From positions 62,001-126,000 of the forward strand of contig CACWZA010000003.1 of assembly GCA_902765215.1 (NCBI GenBank): a stretch of DNA of 64,000 nucleotides, read 5' to 3'. The stretch is from an uncultured bacterium. Lineage in GTDB: Bacteria; Cyanobacteriota; Vampirovibrionia; Gastranaerophilales; Gastranaerophilaceae. Below are positions 23,504 through 32,637 of this stretch, piece after piece (position 1 is the first letter of the stretch; every line of letters starts with the position of its first letter). Below the pieces are notes generated by a model. The model worked only from the letters and a program-made list of their open reading frames with translations, did no database searches and was not told the DNA's origin. The position numbers and the translations under genes are program-made.

Positions 23504-24670
23504 CTATTTGCATAATGCCAAAAGCACACCTGCTGCTACGGCTGAACCGATTACACCCGCAACATTCGGGCCCATAGCATGCATAAGAAGGAAGTTTTGA
23601 GGGTTTTCCTCTAAACCAACTTTGTTAGATACTCTGGCAGCCATAGGTACTGCTGATACACCTGCCGAACCGATAAGCGGATTGATTTTTTCTTTTGAAC
23701 AAAGGTTCATAAGTTTTGCCATCAAAACCCCGCCTGCAGTAGCAAGTGAGAAGGCGATTATACCTAATACCAAAATCTTTAAGGTTTCAAGCGTTAAGAA
23801 GTGGTCAGCTGAAAGTTTTGAGCCGACTGCCAAACCTAAAAAGATAGTGATAATGTTAATAAGTGCGTTTTGCATAGTGTCTGATAATCTGTCAACTACA
23901 CCACATTCCTTACACAAGTTACCGAAGGTCAACATACCAACCAACGGGCACGCATCAGGAAGAAGAATTGCACAAAGCAACAATACAACGAGAGGGAAAA
24001 CTATCTTTTCGCGTTTAGAAACCTCTCTTAATTGTTTCATTTGGATAACTCTTTCTTCTTTAGTTGTAAGCAATCTCATAATAGGCGGCTGAATAACAGG
24101 AACCAATGCCATATATGAATATGCCGCAACTGCGATTGCAGGAAGCAAGTGCTCTGCAAGTCTTGATGTAACAAATATTGATGTAGGGCCGTCAGCACCA
24201 CCGATAATACCGATTGCGCCTGCTTCAGATAAATCAAAACCGAGACACAATGCCAAAAGTAACGCACCGAAGATACCAAACTGAGCAGCACCGCCTAAAA
24301 GTGCTGTTTTAGGGTTAGCAATCAACGGGCCGAAGTCAGTCATTGCACCAACACCCATAAAGATAATCAACGGGAAAATACCGATGGCAGGGTCAATCCC
24401 CACTTTATAAACAAATGCCTGAAAACTGTGATCGCATGGGAAGTTTGCAATCAAACCACCGAAAGCGATAGGAACAAGAAGCAACGGTTCAAACTGTTTC
24501 TTGATACCAAGCCACAATAAAAACAAACATATAACAACCATAATAGGCATACCGTAAGCATGTAGAAATGCTTCTACACCGTTCATACCCGGTTCAGGCT
24601 GCTGAATAAAATTCATTATCCCTGTTGAATGCCATAAGGAGTTTAAACCGCTTTGTATATCAATACTCAT
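23504..24670 (-). CDS. oadB: Na+-pumping decarboxylase beta subunit (oxaloacetate decarboxylase type)
   Basis: 388 residues of a polytopic membrane protein with the family hallmarks: [20 protein letters not shown], the [13 protein letters not shown] Na+/carboxybiotin site, [18 protein letters not shown], and the closing [18 protein letters not shown]. It decarboxylates the carboxybiotin delivered by the alpha subunit and exports two Na+ per cycle. It follows oadA by 10 bp. Methylmalonyl-CoA or glutaconyl-CoA pumps have closely similar beta subunits; the adjoining alpha subunit favours a pyruvate/oxaloacetate-type substrate. Confidence 0.93.
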   Translation of the reverse strand: MSIDIQSGLNSLWHSTGIMNFIQQPEPGMNGVEAFLHAYGMPIMVVICLFLLWLGIKKQFEPLLLVPIAFGGLIANFPCDHSFQAFVYKVGIDPAIGIFPLIIFMGVGAMTDFGPLIANPKTALLGGAAQFGIFGALLLALCLGFDLSEAGAIGIIGGADGPTSIFVTSRLAEHLLPAIAVAAYSYMALVPVIQPPIMRLLTTKEERVIQMKQLREVSKREKIVFPLVVLLLCAILLPDACPLVGMLTFGNLCKECGVVDRLSDTMQNALINIITIFLGLAVGSKLSADHFLTLETLKILVLGIIAFSLATAGGVLMAKLMNLCSKEKINPLIGSAGVSAVPMAARVSNKVGLEENPQNFLLMHAMGPNVAGVIGSAVAAGVLLALCK

Positions 24671-24680
24671 TTTATCCTCC

Positions 24681-26474
24681 TTAACTCAACAAGACTAATT
24701 CTTGTTCATTAACAACCTTATCACCCTGAGAAACTAATACAGACTGAACTGTACCTGCTTTTGGTGATTTAACTTCGATTTCCATCTTCATTGCTTCAAG
24801 AACCAAAAGTACATCACCTTCAGAAACCTCTGTTCCTTCTGTTGCTTCAATTCTCAGTACATTACCCGGAACGCCTGCCTTAACCGCTTCACCATCACCT
24901 GAAGAAGCAGCCGCAGGAGCTGAGTCTATGCCTTCTTTAACATTTATGTCATAAGTTTTACCGTTAACAGTTGCTTTATCACCGTCAAGTTTAACTGCAT
25001 AGTTTTTACCGTTAACTTTAACTGTATATTCATTACCGCCTGCAGAAACCGTAGAAGCTTCTTTTGCAGGTTCATTCTTTCTTACACCTATAACACCGTT
25101 ACCCTGTAAGAACATAATACCTTTTTCCTTACAAGCGGCAGAGATAAAGATGTTTTCGTCATTAACTTCAAGTTGTGCATCGAGCAATCTCTTAGTTGCT
25201 GCTTCAATACCTTTTGTAACATCTTTATCGTTCAGGTCAACAACAGTTTCTGTTGTAGGTTCAAGCCCGAGTTGTTCATGAGCAATTTTAACGATTTCAG
25301 GATCAGGTTCACAAGGTGTTTTACCAAAGTAACCGAGAACCATTTTCCCGTAACCTTCTGCAATCTTCTTCCAGTTACCGAACATAACATTATTGAATGC
25401 CTGTTGGAAATAGAATTGTGAAACAGGGGTAACTGATGTAGCGAAACCGCCTTTTTCAACAACTTCTTTCATAGCTGCAACAACTTCAGGGAATCTGTTC
25501 ATAACCCCGTTATCTCTCATCATCTGAGTATTAGCAGTCAACGCACCACCAGGAAGCGGTGAAGAAATAATCATAGGGTTAACAGCCAATGCTTCAGGCG
25601 GGAGGAAGTAATCTTTCATACATTCCTTAAATATTTCTTCTGTTTCAAGAATCTTGTTAATATCGATACCCAAATCATATTCAGAACCTTTGAGTGCGTG
25701 CCACATAGAAACGATATCAGGTTGAGCAGTACCGCCTGAAACAGGTTTCATAGATAAATCGATACCGTCAGCACCGCCTCTTAATGCTGCCAAATATGCA
25801 GCCAAGCCTGTGCCTGCTGTTTCGTGAGAGTGGAATCTGATGTGAGCATCTTCACCCAAGATTTCACGGGTTCTCTTGATTGTCTGATAAACCTTTTCAG
25901 GTGCAGATGTACCTGATGCATCTTTAAATGCAACACTGTCAAACGGAATACCTGCATCAAGAATGTTTCTCAAAACTTTTTCATAGAAAGCAACATCGTG
26001 AGCACCTTCACAACCGATAGGAAGTTCCATCATAGTGATTGTTACTTCGTGCTTAAGTCCGTTGTCTTTTATACATTGACCCGAATATATAAGGTTATTT
26101 ACATCGTTTAATGCATCAAAGTTTCTGACGGTAGTAACACCGTGTTTTTTGAACATTTTAGCGTGTAAGTTGATGATGTCACGCGGTTGAGAATCAAGAC
26201 CTACAACATTAACCCCTCTTGAAAGAGATTGAAGGTTGATGTCAGGCCCTACGGCTTCTCTGATTTTGTCCATTGTTTCGAAAGCATTTTCTCTGCAATA
26301 GAAAATCGGTGACTGGAATCTTGCACCGCCTGCTGTTTCAAAATGTTTAATACCCGCATCAACAGCAGCCTGTAATGCAGGGATAAAATCGTCTACGAAT
26401 ACTCTTGCCCCGTATACGGACTGAAACCCGTCGCGGAATGATGTATCCATAACTTTAATTAGTTTTTTAGCCAT
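24681..26474 (-). CDS. oadA: Decarboxylase alpha subunit: carboxyltransferase plus biotin carrier (oxaloacetate decarboxylase type)
   Basis: 597 residues. The N-terminal TIM-barrel carboxyltransferase (about 1-300) begins [16 protein letters not shown] and contains [13 protein letters not shown] and [18 protein letters not shown]. The helical PYC_OADA domain follows. A linker rich in Ala/Ser/Gly leads to a C-terminal biotinyl domain with EAMKMEIE, biotin on K563. The barrel segment [18 protein letters not shown] differs from the textbook EVWGGATFD, so substrate preference could be shifted from oxaloacetate. Downstream of the gamma-like subunit and biotin ligase. Confidence 0.92.
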   Translation of the reverse strand: MAKKLIKVMDTSFRDGFQSVYGARVFVDDFIPALQAAVDAGIKHFETAGGARFQSPIFYCRENAFETMDKIREAVGPDINLQSLSRGVNVVGLDSQPRDIINLHAKMFKKHGVTTVRNFDALNDVNNLIYSGQCIKDNGLKHEVTITMMELPIGCEGAHDVAFYEKVLRNILDAGIPFDSVAFKDASGTSAPEKVYQTIKRTREILGEDAHIRFHSHETAGTGLAAYLAALRGGADGIDLSMKPVSGGTAQPDIVSMWHALKGSEYDLGIDINKILETEEIFKECMKDYFLPPEALAVNPMIISSPLPGGALTANTQMMRDNGVMNRFPEVVAAMKEVVEKGGFATSVTPVSQFYFQQAFNNVMFGNWKKIAEGYGKMVLGYFGKTPCEPDPEIVKIAHEQLGLEPTTETVVDLNDKDVTKGIEAATKRLLDAQLEVNDENIFISAACKEKGIMFLQGNGVIGVRKNEPAKEASTVSAGGNEYTVKVNGKNYAVKLDGDKATVNGKTYDINVKEGIDSAPAAASSGDGEAVKAGVPGNVLRIEATEGTEVSEGDVLLVLEAMKMEIEVKSPKAGTVQSVLVSQGDKVVNEQELVLLS

Positions 26475-26502
26475 CTTTATATCCTCTTATAATGTAATAA
26501 TT

Positions 26503-26739
26503 CTACTTTTGAGCAACTGCAGCAGCAATAGCAACTGCAATGGCATCATCATTGTTGCTTACCGGAGATTTTCCGCTTGTACCTTTTGTATTTGCTCCTG
26601 CTTCAGGGAAAATTTCGTTCAGTTTTAAAACACAAACTGACATAATGTTCATAGACAGGATAAGGGTGCATAAGAACAGTAAAACCGTACCCATACCGAT
26701 ACACATCAGTGCCAAGCCCTCGCTTAATATTTCGTTCAT
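26503..26739 (-). CDS. oadG: Na+-pumping decarboxylase gamma-like subunit
   Basis: 78 residues with a single N-terminal membrane helix, EGLALMCIGMGTVLLFLCTLILSM (split here only for reading), the OadG pattern. A polar linker and Ala-rich tail AIAVAIAAAVAQK follow. It anchors and assembles the alpha and beta subunits. ATG 26739 overlaps the birA stop by 4 bp (ATGA), so translation is coupled to the biotin ligase. Confidence 0.88.
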   Translation of the reverse strand: MNEILSEGLALMCIGMGTVLLFLCTLILSMNIMSVCVLKLNEIFPEAGANTKGTSGKSPVSNNDDAIAVAIAAAVAQK

Positions 26740-27458
26740 ACTATATCTCCTATGTAATATATTTTGTTGTTGTCATCTTCTTTTAGTACAAGAGAGCCCT
26801 CGTCCGTAACCCCCGTTGCTACTCCCTGATGTATTTCCCCAAGCACATTTATGGTGATTTCTTTACCTAAAAACATTGCTCGTTTTTCATAGTCATTTTT
26901 TATAAACGGAAACCCATCAGCTATAAATTCATCATATAACAAACAAAATTTTTCTAAAAGTTTTTTGAGGAAAATTTCCTTATTTACGCATGCCCCTATC
27001 TCATTAAAAATCGAGGTTGCGGGCTTATCAATCAGAGCGAGTTTTTCGCTCGTAGTGTTGAGATTCACCCCGATTCCGAGAGCAAGACCAAAGAATTTTC
27101 CGCCGTGAGTTGTACCTTCTGCAAGTATCCCGGCAACTTTTTTCCCGTTTATTAAAACATCATTCGGCCACTTGATTTGGGGGTTAAGGTTATATTCTTC
27201 CTCTAAAAGCATGGATAAAATTACGGATAAATACTGAGTCAGATTCGGAAAGTTTGATATTTCTTTTTCATTTTTTGGTTTTAGAACAATTGTAAGAAAA
27301 AGGTTATCTTCACCCGTATCCATCCATTTGCGCTCCAGTCTGCCTCTGCCTGAGGTTTGCCTTTGGGCATACACAGCAGTCATATGCTCAAGTTGTGACA
27401 TATTCTTTTTGGCATAATCATTTGTGGAATTTATTTCTTCTAAACGGATAGTTTTCAT
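26736..27458 (-). CDS. birA: Biotin--[carboxyl-carrier] ligase (no HTH domain)
   Basis: 240 residues. The family motifs are RQTSGRGRLERKW, FLTIVLKP, IKWPNDVLINGKKVAGILAEG (KWPNDV with the catalytic Lys) and FGLALGIGVNLNT. There is no N-terminal winged-helix, so it is a group I ligase without repressor function. It forms biotinyl-AMP and attaches biotin to carrier lysines. It is the first gene of birA-oadG-oadA-oadB, so the ligase is made with its own substrate, OadA. Confidence 0.94.
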   Translation of the reverse strand: MKTIRLEEINSTNDYAKKNMSQLEHMTAVYAQRQTSGRGRLERKWMDTGEDNLFLTIVLKPKNEKEISNFPNLTQYLSVILSMLLEEEYNLNPQIKWPNDVLINGKKVAGILAEGTTHGGKFFGLALGIGVNLNTTSEKLALIDKPATSIFNEIGACVNKEIFLKKLLEKFCLLYDEFIADGFPFIKNDYEKRAMFLGKEITINVLGEIHQGVATGVTDEGSLVLKEDDNNKIYYIGDIV

Positions 27459-27490
27459 ACATAATATTTTATAATAAAAGCAACAAAAAA

Positions 27491-27513
27491 GAAGGCTGTT
27501 TTATACAGCCTTC
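27491..27513 (-). terminator. Rho-independent terminator after the 27870 gene
   Basis: GAAGGCTGT pairs with ACAGCCTTC (loop TTTAT); on the minus strand it is followed by TTTTTTG. It separates the orphan gene from birA. Confidence 0.8.
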
Positions 27514-27534
27514 CTTTATATAATAACATTTTAA

Positions 27535-27870
27535 TTATGCGTTAATTCCGCCTGATGAAGCACTGCTAACCGCACTAACTGCAGATGATGATTCTGATGA
27601 TGAAGTTTGGCTTGTTGCAGCCTGTGCTTCCGCTACATTAGCAAAACCATAAGATTGAGCCATTTTTTCTGTTGATTTTTGCAGATTCATTAAATCTTCA
27701 ACTGTACCATTCTTATGCTCAATTGGATTTGCTACTTTATTTTCTTTTACGGTATTCTTGGCAATTCTGGTTTCATCATATTCATCAAGTGATGAATTTG
27801 TTTCTTCTGCCTTCAGATTAACCGGAGTAGTACTTGTGAATGCACTATAGTTAATTGCATCTATTTTCAT
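27535..27870 (-). CDS. Hypothetical Ser/Ala-rich protein (111 aa)
   Basis: Excellent ribosome site (AAAAGGAG) before ATG 27870. The N-terminus is MKIDAINYSAFTSTTPVNLK. The middle is acidic and Lys-rich with a helical segment MNLQKSTEKMAQSYGFANVAEAQ. The C-terminal 30 residues are almost only Ser, Ala, Val, Thr and Gly. It resembles small, partly disordered secreted or structural proteins, but no signal peptide is seen. It has its own terminator. Function unknown. Confidence 0.65.
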   Translation of the reverse strand: MKIDAINYSAFTSTTPVNLKAEETNSSLDEYDETRIAKNTVKENKVANPIEHKNGTVEDLMNLQKSTEKMAQSYGFANVAEAQAATSQTSSSESSSAVSAVSSASSGGINA

Positions 27871-28130
27871 TTTAAAAAATCTCCTTTTCGTGTTACATTA
27901 TTGCATACTATTCAAAACATATCAAGATTTTTTTTTGCTACCACAAAACTAAAATATTTTTTATAACAAATTTATATCCGAGGAAATTTCCTAAAATTAC
28001 AAAAACACACCCAACCACAAATATATCAAGAAACCTTAAAATTTGAATGTGGAATATATTTATTATTATATTAACAAATGTAAAATTTTTGACTTTCCAT
28101 GCTCCATGAATTTGGAAAGTGTAGTATACT

Positions 28131-28200
28131 CATGACTATCAACTATCCCAAATCTCCTCCCAAGATTATGAAATACTAGCTGCAGAACGCAGCTTTTTAT
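28131..28200 (+). ncRNA. Candidate small regulatory RNA with CCUCC loop
   Basis: The 352-bp gap between two leftward genes (27871-28222) has a plus-strand terminator AGCTGC-agaac-GCAGCT followed by TTTTATTTT (28178-28200) with no plus-strand gene before it. Upstream is a small hairpin AATCT/AGATT showing CCTCCCA in its loop, plus an ATCCC stretch just before. A -10-like TATACT lies at 28125-28130 and an inverted repeat at 28092-28099/28113-28120. Anti-Shine-Dalgarno C-rich loops are known in sRNAs such as RsaE and cyanobacterial Yfr1. No -35 was recognised, so expression is unproven. Confidence 0.5.
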
Positions 28201-28222
28201 TTTGCCTGTTTTTAGGGAAAAA

Positions 28223-29182
28223 CTACCCAATGAGATACTTCTTCTTTAAATCTGATATTTTAGAATAAGACGCTTCAACGCAATTTCTTATCTCATCATC
28301 AGTTTCAGCAAGCCTTGCGATATCCTCGATAACATTAAGGGTTTCATCAGAGGCATCACGATAGATAAAGAGGTTTATCCCTGCCTTTATTCCCATAACA
28401 CATGCCTGAGTCATCCCGTATTTTGCAACCCCCTTCATAAACATATCGTCAGAAATAACCACACCGTTAAACCCGAGAGTTTTTCTCAAATAATCGATAC
28501 AGTTTTTACTCAGCGATGTCGGGATAACCTCATCATCAAAACACGTGCAATACAGATGAGCAACCATTACCGCCTCAACCCCCTTTTCAATAGCATGCTT
28601 AAAAGGATAAATGTGAGTTTTTTCAAATTCAGGTAAACCAAGATTTATCTGTGGAAGTTCCTTATGTGAGTCCTTATCGGCATCACCGTGCCCCGGGAAA
28701 TGCTTTACAACGGGAATAATTTTCTTTTCCTTATAAACTCTTTGAACAATATCAAACCCTTTAATAACATCCTCAGGGCTGTCAGAAAATGCCCTTTCCC
28801 CGATAATCGGGTTATCAGGGTTAGAATTAACATCCAGACACGGTGCAAAATTCATATTGATACCATACTTTAAAAGTTCATCAAGCATAACCCCTGTCTG
28901 GGTTGTTAAAAACTCCTCACCCGATTCAAACGCATCTTTAGGACTCTTAAACCTCGGATGAAGGTTTTCTGTCCTCTCTACTCTGCCGCCCTCCTGATCA
29001 ATAGACAAAAACGGCGGATATTTCGCCACTGATTTAATATTATTTATAAGCTCGGTAAACTGAGACTCCGAATCTATATCACGGGTAAAGAAGATAACCC
29101 CGCCAAGCCCGTTAGCAAGCTCATAATCAAGATTTTTCCCCGTTCCCGTTATAAACATCTGAAATACTTTATCTCTCAACAT
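28223..29182 (-). CDS. nagZ: Beta-N-acetylhexosaminidase, GH3 family
   Basis: 319 residues, cytoplasmic (no signal peptide). GH3 markers are LSIDQEGGRVERTENL, MNFAPCLDVNSNPDNPIIGERAFS, the KHFPGHGDADKDSH loop that carries the catalytic His-Asp dyad of NagZ, and FNGVVISDDMFM with the nucleophile Asp. It removes N-acetylglucosamine from anhydro-muropeptides in cell-wall recycling. Stands alone between orphan genes. Confidence 0.93.
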   Translation of the reverse strand: MLRDKVFQMFITGTGKNLDYELANGLGGVIFFTRDIDSESQFTELINNIKSVAKYPPFLSIDQEGGRVERTENLHPRFKSPKDAFESGEEFLTTQTGVMLDELLKYGINMNFAPCLDVNSNPDNPIIGERAFSDSPEDVIKGFDIVQRVYKEKKIIPVVKHFPGHGDADKDSHKELPQINLGLPEFEKTHIYPFKHAIEKGVEAVMVAHLYCTCFDDEVIPTSLSKNCIDYLRKTLGFNGVVISDDMFMKGVAKYGMTQACVMGIKAGINLFIYRDASDETLNVIEDIARLAETDDEIRNCVEASYSKISDLKKKYLIG

Positions 29183-29228
29183 AAGAGAATTATAACTCCT
29201 GAGATAAAATTGTTCAAATTGTGAATAA

Positions 29229-30665
29229 TTATGCTAACCCCGGATCTACATCTGATTTAAACAACAGTTTTCTCAAAGCGAATTGGGTTTGAGGTAATGC
29301 AACTGCAAGGAGCGAACTACTGATTGCAATGTTTGTAAGAATACTTGCTGATTTTGCACCAAGTGCTTTCTTAGCATAATTCACAACAGTTTTTGTAGCA
29401 GCCTTTTCACCTTCTGCCAACTGAACACCGTTCATTGTTCTTGCGTTATCCTTAAAGGTTCTCATTTGTTCAGCAAGTTTGAACACTTTTTCGGTATCAA
29501 CATAGCATCTAGGATCTCTTACACCTGATTTGAGGAAGGAAACCTTACCCTGTTGAGCCGCAATTTTTGAGAATAATGATTTAGGGTTCTTGTCCAAAAA
29601 TTCAATAACTTCTTCCTGAGATTTCGGAAGTTCAAGTTTATCTGAGCGGACAAGTGCCAAAAATCTCTTATTAGCCATAATCTTAGGATCAAGTGCAGGG
29701 TTTATGCCAAAAGTCTTTGTTATTCCTTTATCAAGTGCTTTATCAATCTGTTTTGGAGCAACAAAGTTGAGGTACATCATGCCTGCCACACGAACCCCGT
29801 TTTCAATGGCTTCATTTTTTCTTCTTGAAGTTCCGACTCTGCCTAACCCTAAGCCGCCGTCAGTCATTGCCATTTTTTGTTGTTGTGTCAAACCTGTCAT
29901 AAAGGATGCAAAACCTTTGAAGGACGGTTTGTTGTCTTTCTTAAGCCCTCTCATGGAATCAAGAGAGTCAAATTTGTTTTCTCTGTTTCCGTTATAAAGG
30001 TTGTTGTAATTTATTGCCGCATCTTTATCAGATGTAACAACATCAAGTTTAGCGCCCAAATTCTTATTATATTTTTCTTTGTCTGCAAGATATCTTTCAG
30101 GAATAAGTCCTTTCTTAACATCTCTGTCAAACAGGTAGTTAGTAAGAGCAAAATTAGATTTTGGTAGAACAAACCCCATTAGCGCAACAGGTATAGCAAT
30201 CGCAGCGGTATATTTAGCGACTGTCATTTTTCTGAACAGGTTTCTGTTAGCCTTTGCCTTCTTCAGGTCTTCCACCGCCTCAATAACATCAAGCGATTTA
30301 TTATCGGCAAACTTTTCTATATTAATATCAGCACTCTGTTGTGCTCTGTCAATATCGCTCATTGCGTTCTTATTTTCATCAAGGAGTTTAAAGTTAACTT
30401 TTGAACTTAACCCCTTTTTGTCGATTAGTCGGTTGCAAATCATTTCAACAGCAGGAACACCGCCCAGCCATATAGCAGATGAGCCGTATTCATCAATAAT
30501 TCTCTCTCTGGTTGCGTGTTTGGCCATAATAGCAGATTCTTTTGCATTCTGATTATAGGTCTGTGCGACCTTTGTAGGGGCTTCAATACCGCAGTCACGC
30601 ACCAACAGTGGGGCGAAACTGTTATTATTTCCTATCGCGGATATTGTATTTATTAACATTGACAT
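29229..30665 (-). CDS. Orphan membrane-associated protein with SFKG motif (478 aa)
   Basis: No known family. Possible membrane segments are at about 150-170 (YTAAIAIPVALMGFVLP) and at the C-terminus (ILTNIAISSSLLAVALPQTQFALRKL). Both carry a P-x-x-x-F-A-L-x-x-x-L-F pattern, suggesting an internal duplication (LPKSNFALTNYLF versus LPQTQFALRKLLF). The central part has KPSFKGFASFMTGL, another copy of the S-F-K-G motif. AAGGAG precedes ATG 30665, and a long leader with a stable hairpin lies upstream. Probably lineage-specific; function unknown. Confidence 0.65.
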   Translation of the reverse strand: MSMLINTISAIGNNNSFAPLLVRDCGIEAPTKVAQTYNQNAKESAIMAKHATRERIIDEYGSSAIWLGGVPAVEMICNRLIDKKGLSSKVNFKLLDENKNAMSDIDRAQQSADINIEKFADNKSLDVIEAVEDLKKAKANRNLFRKMTVAKYTAAIAIPVALMGFVLPKSNFALTNYLFDRDVKKGLIPERYLADKEKYNKNLGAKLDVVTSDKDAAINYNNLYNGNRENKFDSLDSMRGLKKDNKPSFKGFASFMTGLTQQQKMAMTDGGLGLGRVGTSRRKNEAIENGVRVAGMMYLNFVAPKQIDKALDKGITKTFGINPALDPKIMANKRFLALVRSDKLELPKSQEEVIEFLDKNPKSLFSKIAAQQGKVSFLKSGVRDPRCYVDTEKVFKLAEQMRTFKDNARTMNGVQLAEGEKAATKTVVNYAKKALGAKSASILTNIAISSSLLAVALPQTQFALRKLLFKSDVDPGLA

Positions 30666-31024
30666 TTTTAACGATTCTCCTTATAAGATAACTTCCTCAA
30701 CCAAACTTTTCCCGAAGAAACTATCCTATAAAACCGGCTACACCAAATTACATAGTCCCTTCGGGTTTCTATGTAAATGATGATGTTCAGTTGTTAGGTA
30801 AAATTTAATCATTAAAAATCCTTTAACTTTTTTGTATCTTAACATATAAATATTATTTTTCAACAACCTTTAATGATTTGCTATTACTAACCACTTTCTG
30901 CAACGCTTCTAAAGAATTAAATTTGCCAAAAAATAAGAGTTTATTTACATTTTGTTAACATGGCATTGTTAAGAAAAGAATTTTTTGCCATTTTATGGTA
31001 AACTTAATTAACAGGAGAGATTTA
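30666..31024. promoter_or_regulatory. Divergent intergenic region with leader hairpin
   Basis: This 359-bp gap separates divergent genes. TTACATAG (30748-30755) pairs with CTATGTAA (30769-30776) around an inner CCC-TTC-GGG stem, about 85 nt upstream of the leftward gene; it would be part of its 5' leader. The rightward gene has AGGAG at 31013-31017. I saw no complete consensus promoter, and no gene in the gap. Confidence 0.4.
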
Positions 31025-31966
31025 GTGATTATTGACAGAGCAAAAAAAAGATCGCCAAGAGAAGCATTTGGCAAGGCCTTGGTCGAAATTGGAAAAACTA
31101 ATAAAAACATCGTCGCACTCGATGCTGACTTGTCTGCATCTACTCAGACAAAACTGTTTGCGAAAGAATTTCCTGACAGATTTTTTGATGTAGGGATAGC
31201 AGAACAGAGTCTGATTGATACTGCCGCAGGACTTTCTGCTACGGGCAAAATTCCGTTCGCAGCAACTTTTGCCGTATTTGCGACAGGCAGAACCTATGAC
31301 CAGATAAGAAATACCGTTTGCTACTCTAATTTCAATGTAAAAATCATCGGCACACACGGTGGGGTTACGGTTGGCGAGGACGGTGCTACCCATCAGGCAT
31401 TGGAAGATGTGGGATTAATGGCTAATCTCCCGAACATGCATGTTATTGTTCCTGCCGATTATGCAGAAACTTACGCAGCCGTAAAATATGCTGCAGAACA
31501 CGACGGGCCTTATTACATCAGAGTAGCAAGAGCAAGCCTTCCTGATGTATTTGAGGACGGAACAGAAATTTCGCCAAAGGGAAAACTTATAAAAGAAGGA
31601 AAAGATATAACATTAGTTACTAACGGTGAAACCTTACAGGAATGTATAGATGCTGTTAACGAACTCCAAGACAAAGGAATCGATGCAGAACTGATACACC
31701 TTCCTTTCGTAAAACCGTTCGACAAAGATATTATTATTAACTCCGCTAAGAAAACAGGATTGGTTGTTACTGTCGAAAATCACTCAATAAAAGGTGCTCT
31801 CGGCAGTGCAGTTTGTGAAACACTTTCTGAAAACTATCCTACAAAAGTTGTCAGAATAGGCACAAACGACTGTTTCGGCGAAAGCGGAACAGCATCGGAG
31901 TTGCTCAAAAGATTTGGGCTTGATGCAGACAGTATAGTTAAGAAAATAGTTGAGATAAAGAAATGA
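31025..31966 (+). CDS. Transketolase C-terminal subunit (split transketolase)
   Basis: GTG 31025 is preferred since AGGAG lies 7 nt upstream; an in-frame ATG at 30995 has no RBS. The 313 residues hold only the pyrimidine-binding and C-terminal domains: VALDADLSASTQTKLF, FDVGIAEQSLIDTAAGLS (Glu that activates TPP), THGGVTVGEDGATHQALEDV and a C-terminal VTVENHSIKGALGSAV. The TPP/Mg-binding N-terminal half must be another gene; it is not in this window, as the gene upstream is divergent. It works in the pentose phosphate pathway. Translationally coupled to ftsE by a 4-bp overlap. Confidence 0.92.
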   Translation: MIIDRAKKRSPREAFGKALVEIGKTNKNIVALDADLSASTQTKLFAKEFPDRFFDVGIAEQSLIDTAAGLSATGKIPFAATFAVFATGRTYDQIRNTVCYSNFNVKIIGTHGGVTVGEDGATHQALEDVGLMANLPNMHVIVPADYAETYAAVKYAAEHDGPYYIRVARASLPDVFEDGTEISPKGKLIKEGKDITLVTNGETLQECIDAVNELQDKGIDAELIHLPFVKPFDKDIIINSAKKTGLVVTVENHSIKGALGSAVCETLSENYPTKVVRIGTNDCFGESGTASELLKRFGLDADSIVKKIVEIKK

Positions 31967-32637
31967 TACAATTAAGATCAGTTACAAAAAAATACAAAAA
32001 CAATTATGCACTTAAGCATGTTGATTTAGATATTCCGTCCGGAGATTTCGTTTTTGTAACGGGTGCTTCAGGGGCAGGAAAATCTACCTTATTAAAGTTA
32101 TTATACAAAGAAGAAGTGCCTACAAGCGGAACAGTTTTGATTGGCGGTATCAACATCGCTAACCTCACACCTAACAAGGTTCCTAACCTTAGAAGATGTA
32201 TGGGTATTGTGTTCCAGGACTACAAACTTCTTCCTAATATGTCAGTCTATGACAATGTTGCCTATGTTATCAGAACATTAGGTATAAGCAACAAGGAAAT
32301 TCGTCAGCGTGTTATTGGTGCATTAAAAGTTGTCGGACTTTTAGAAAAAAGAAACTCAAGACCGACAGAATTGTCAGGCGGTGAACAACAAAGAGTAAGT
32401 ATTGCAAGAGCAATCGTTAACGGCCCGCCGCTTTTGATTGCCGATGAACCGACAGGGAACCTTGACCCGCAAAACTCATTGGAAATTATGCAGATTTTAG
32501 ACCAGATTAACAAACGAGGGATTACTATTATCGTGTCTACTCACGACAAGAATATGGTTAACTACTTTAGAAAAAGAGTTATTACCCTTGACAGCGGTGA
32601 AATCATCAGAGATGAGAAAGAGGGTACTTATGAGTAG
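31963..32637 (+). CDS. ftsE: Cell division ATP-binding protein FtsE
   Basis: 224 residues. Walker A GASGAGKS at 34-41, Q-loop GIVFQDYKLLPNMSVYDNV, signature LSGGEQQRVSIARAI, Walker B LLIADEPTGNLD and the switch His in VSTHDK are all intact. With FtsX it forms the type VII ABC complex that activates septal peptidoglycan hydrolases. Starts in the stop of the transketolase gene and overlaps the ftsX start by 8 bp. Confidence 0.95.
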   Translation: MIQLRSVTKKYKNNYALKHVDLDIPSGDFVFVTGASGAGKSTLLKLLYKEEVPTSGTVLIGGINIANLTPNKVPNLRRCMGIVFQDYKLLPNMSVYDNVAYVIRTLGISNKEIRQRVIGALKVVGLLEKRNSRPTELSGGEQQRVSIARAIVNGPPLLIADEPTGNLDPQNSLEIMQILDQINKRGITIIVSTHDKNMVNYFRKRVITLDSGEIIRDEKEGTYE

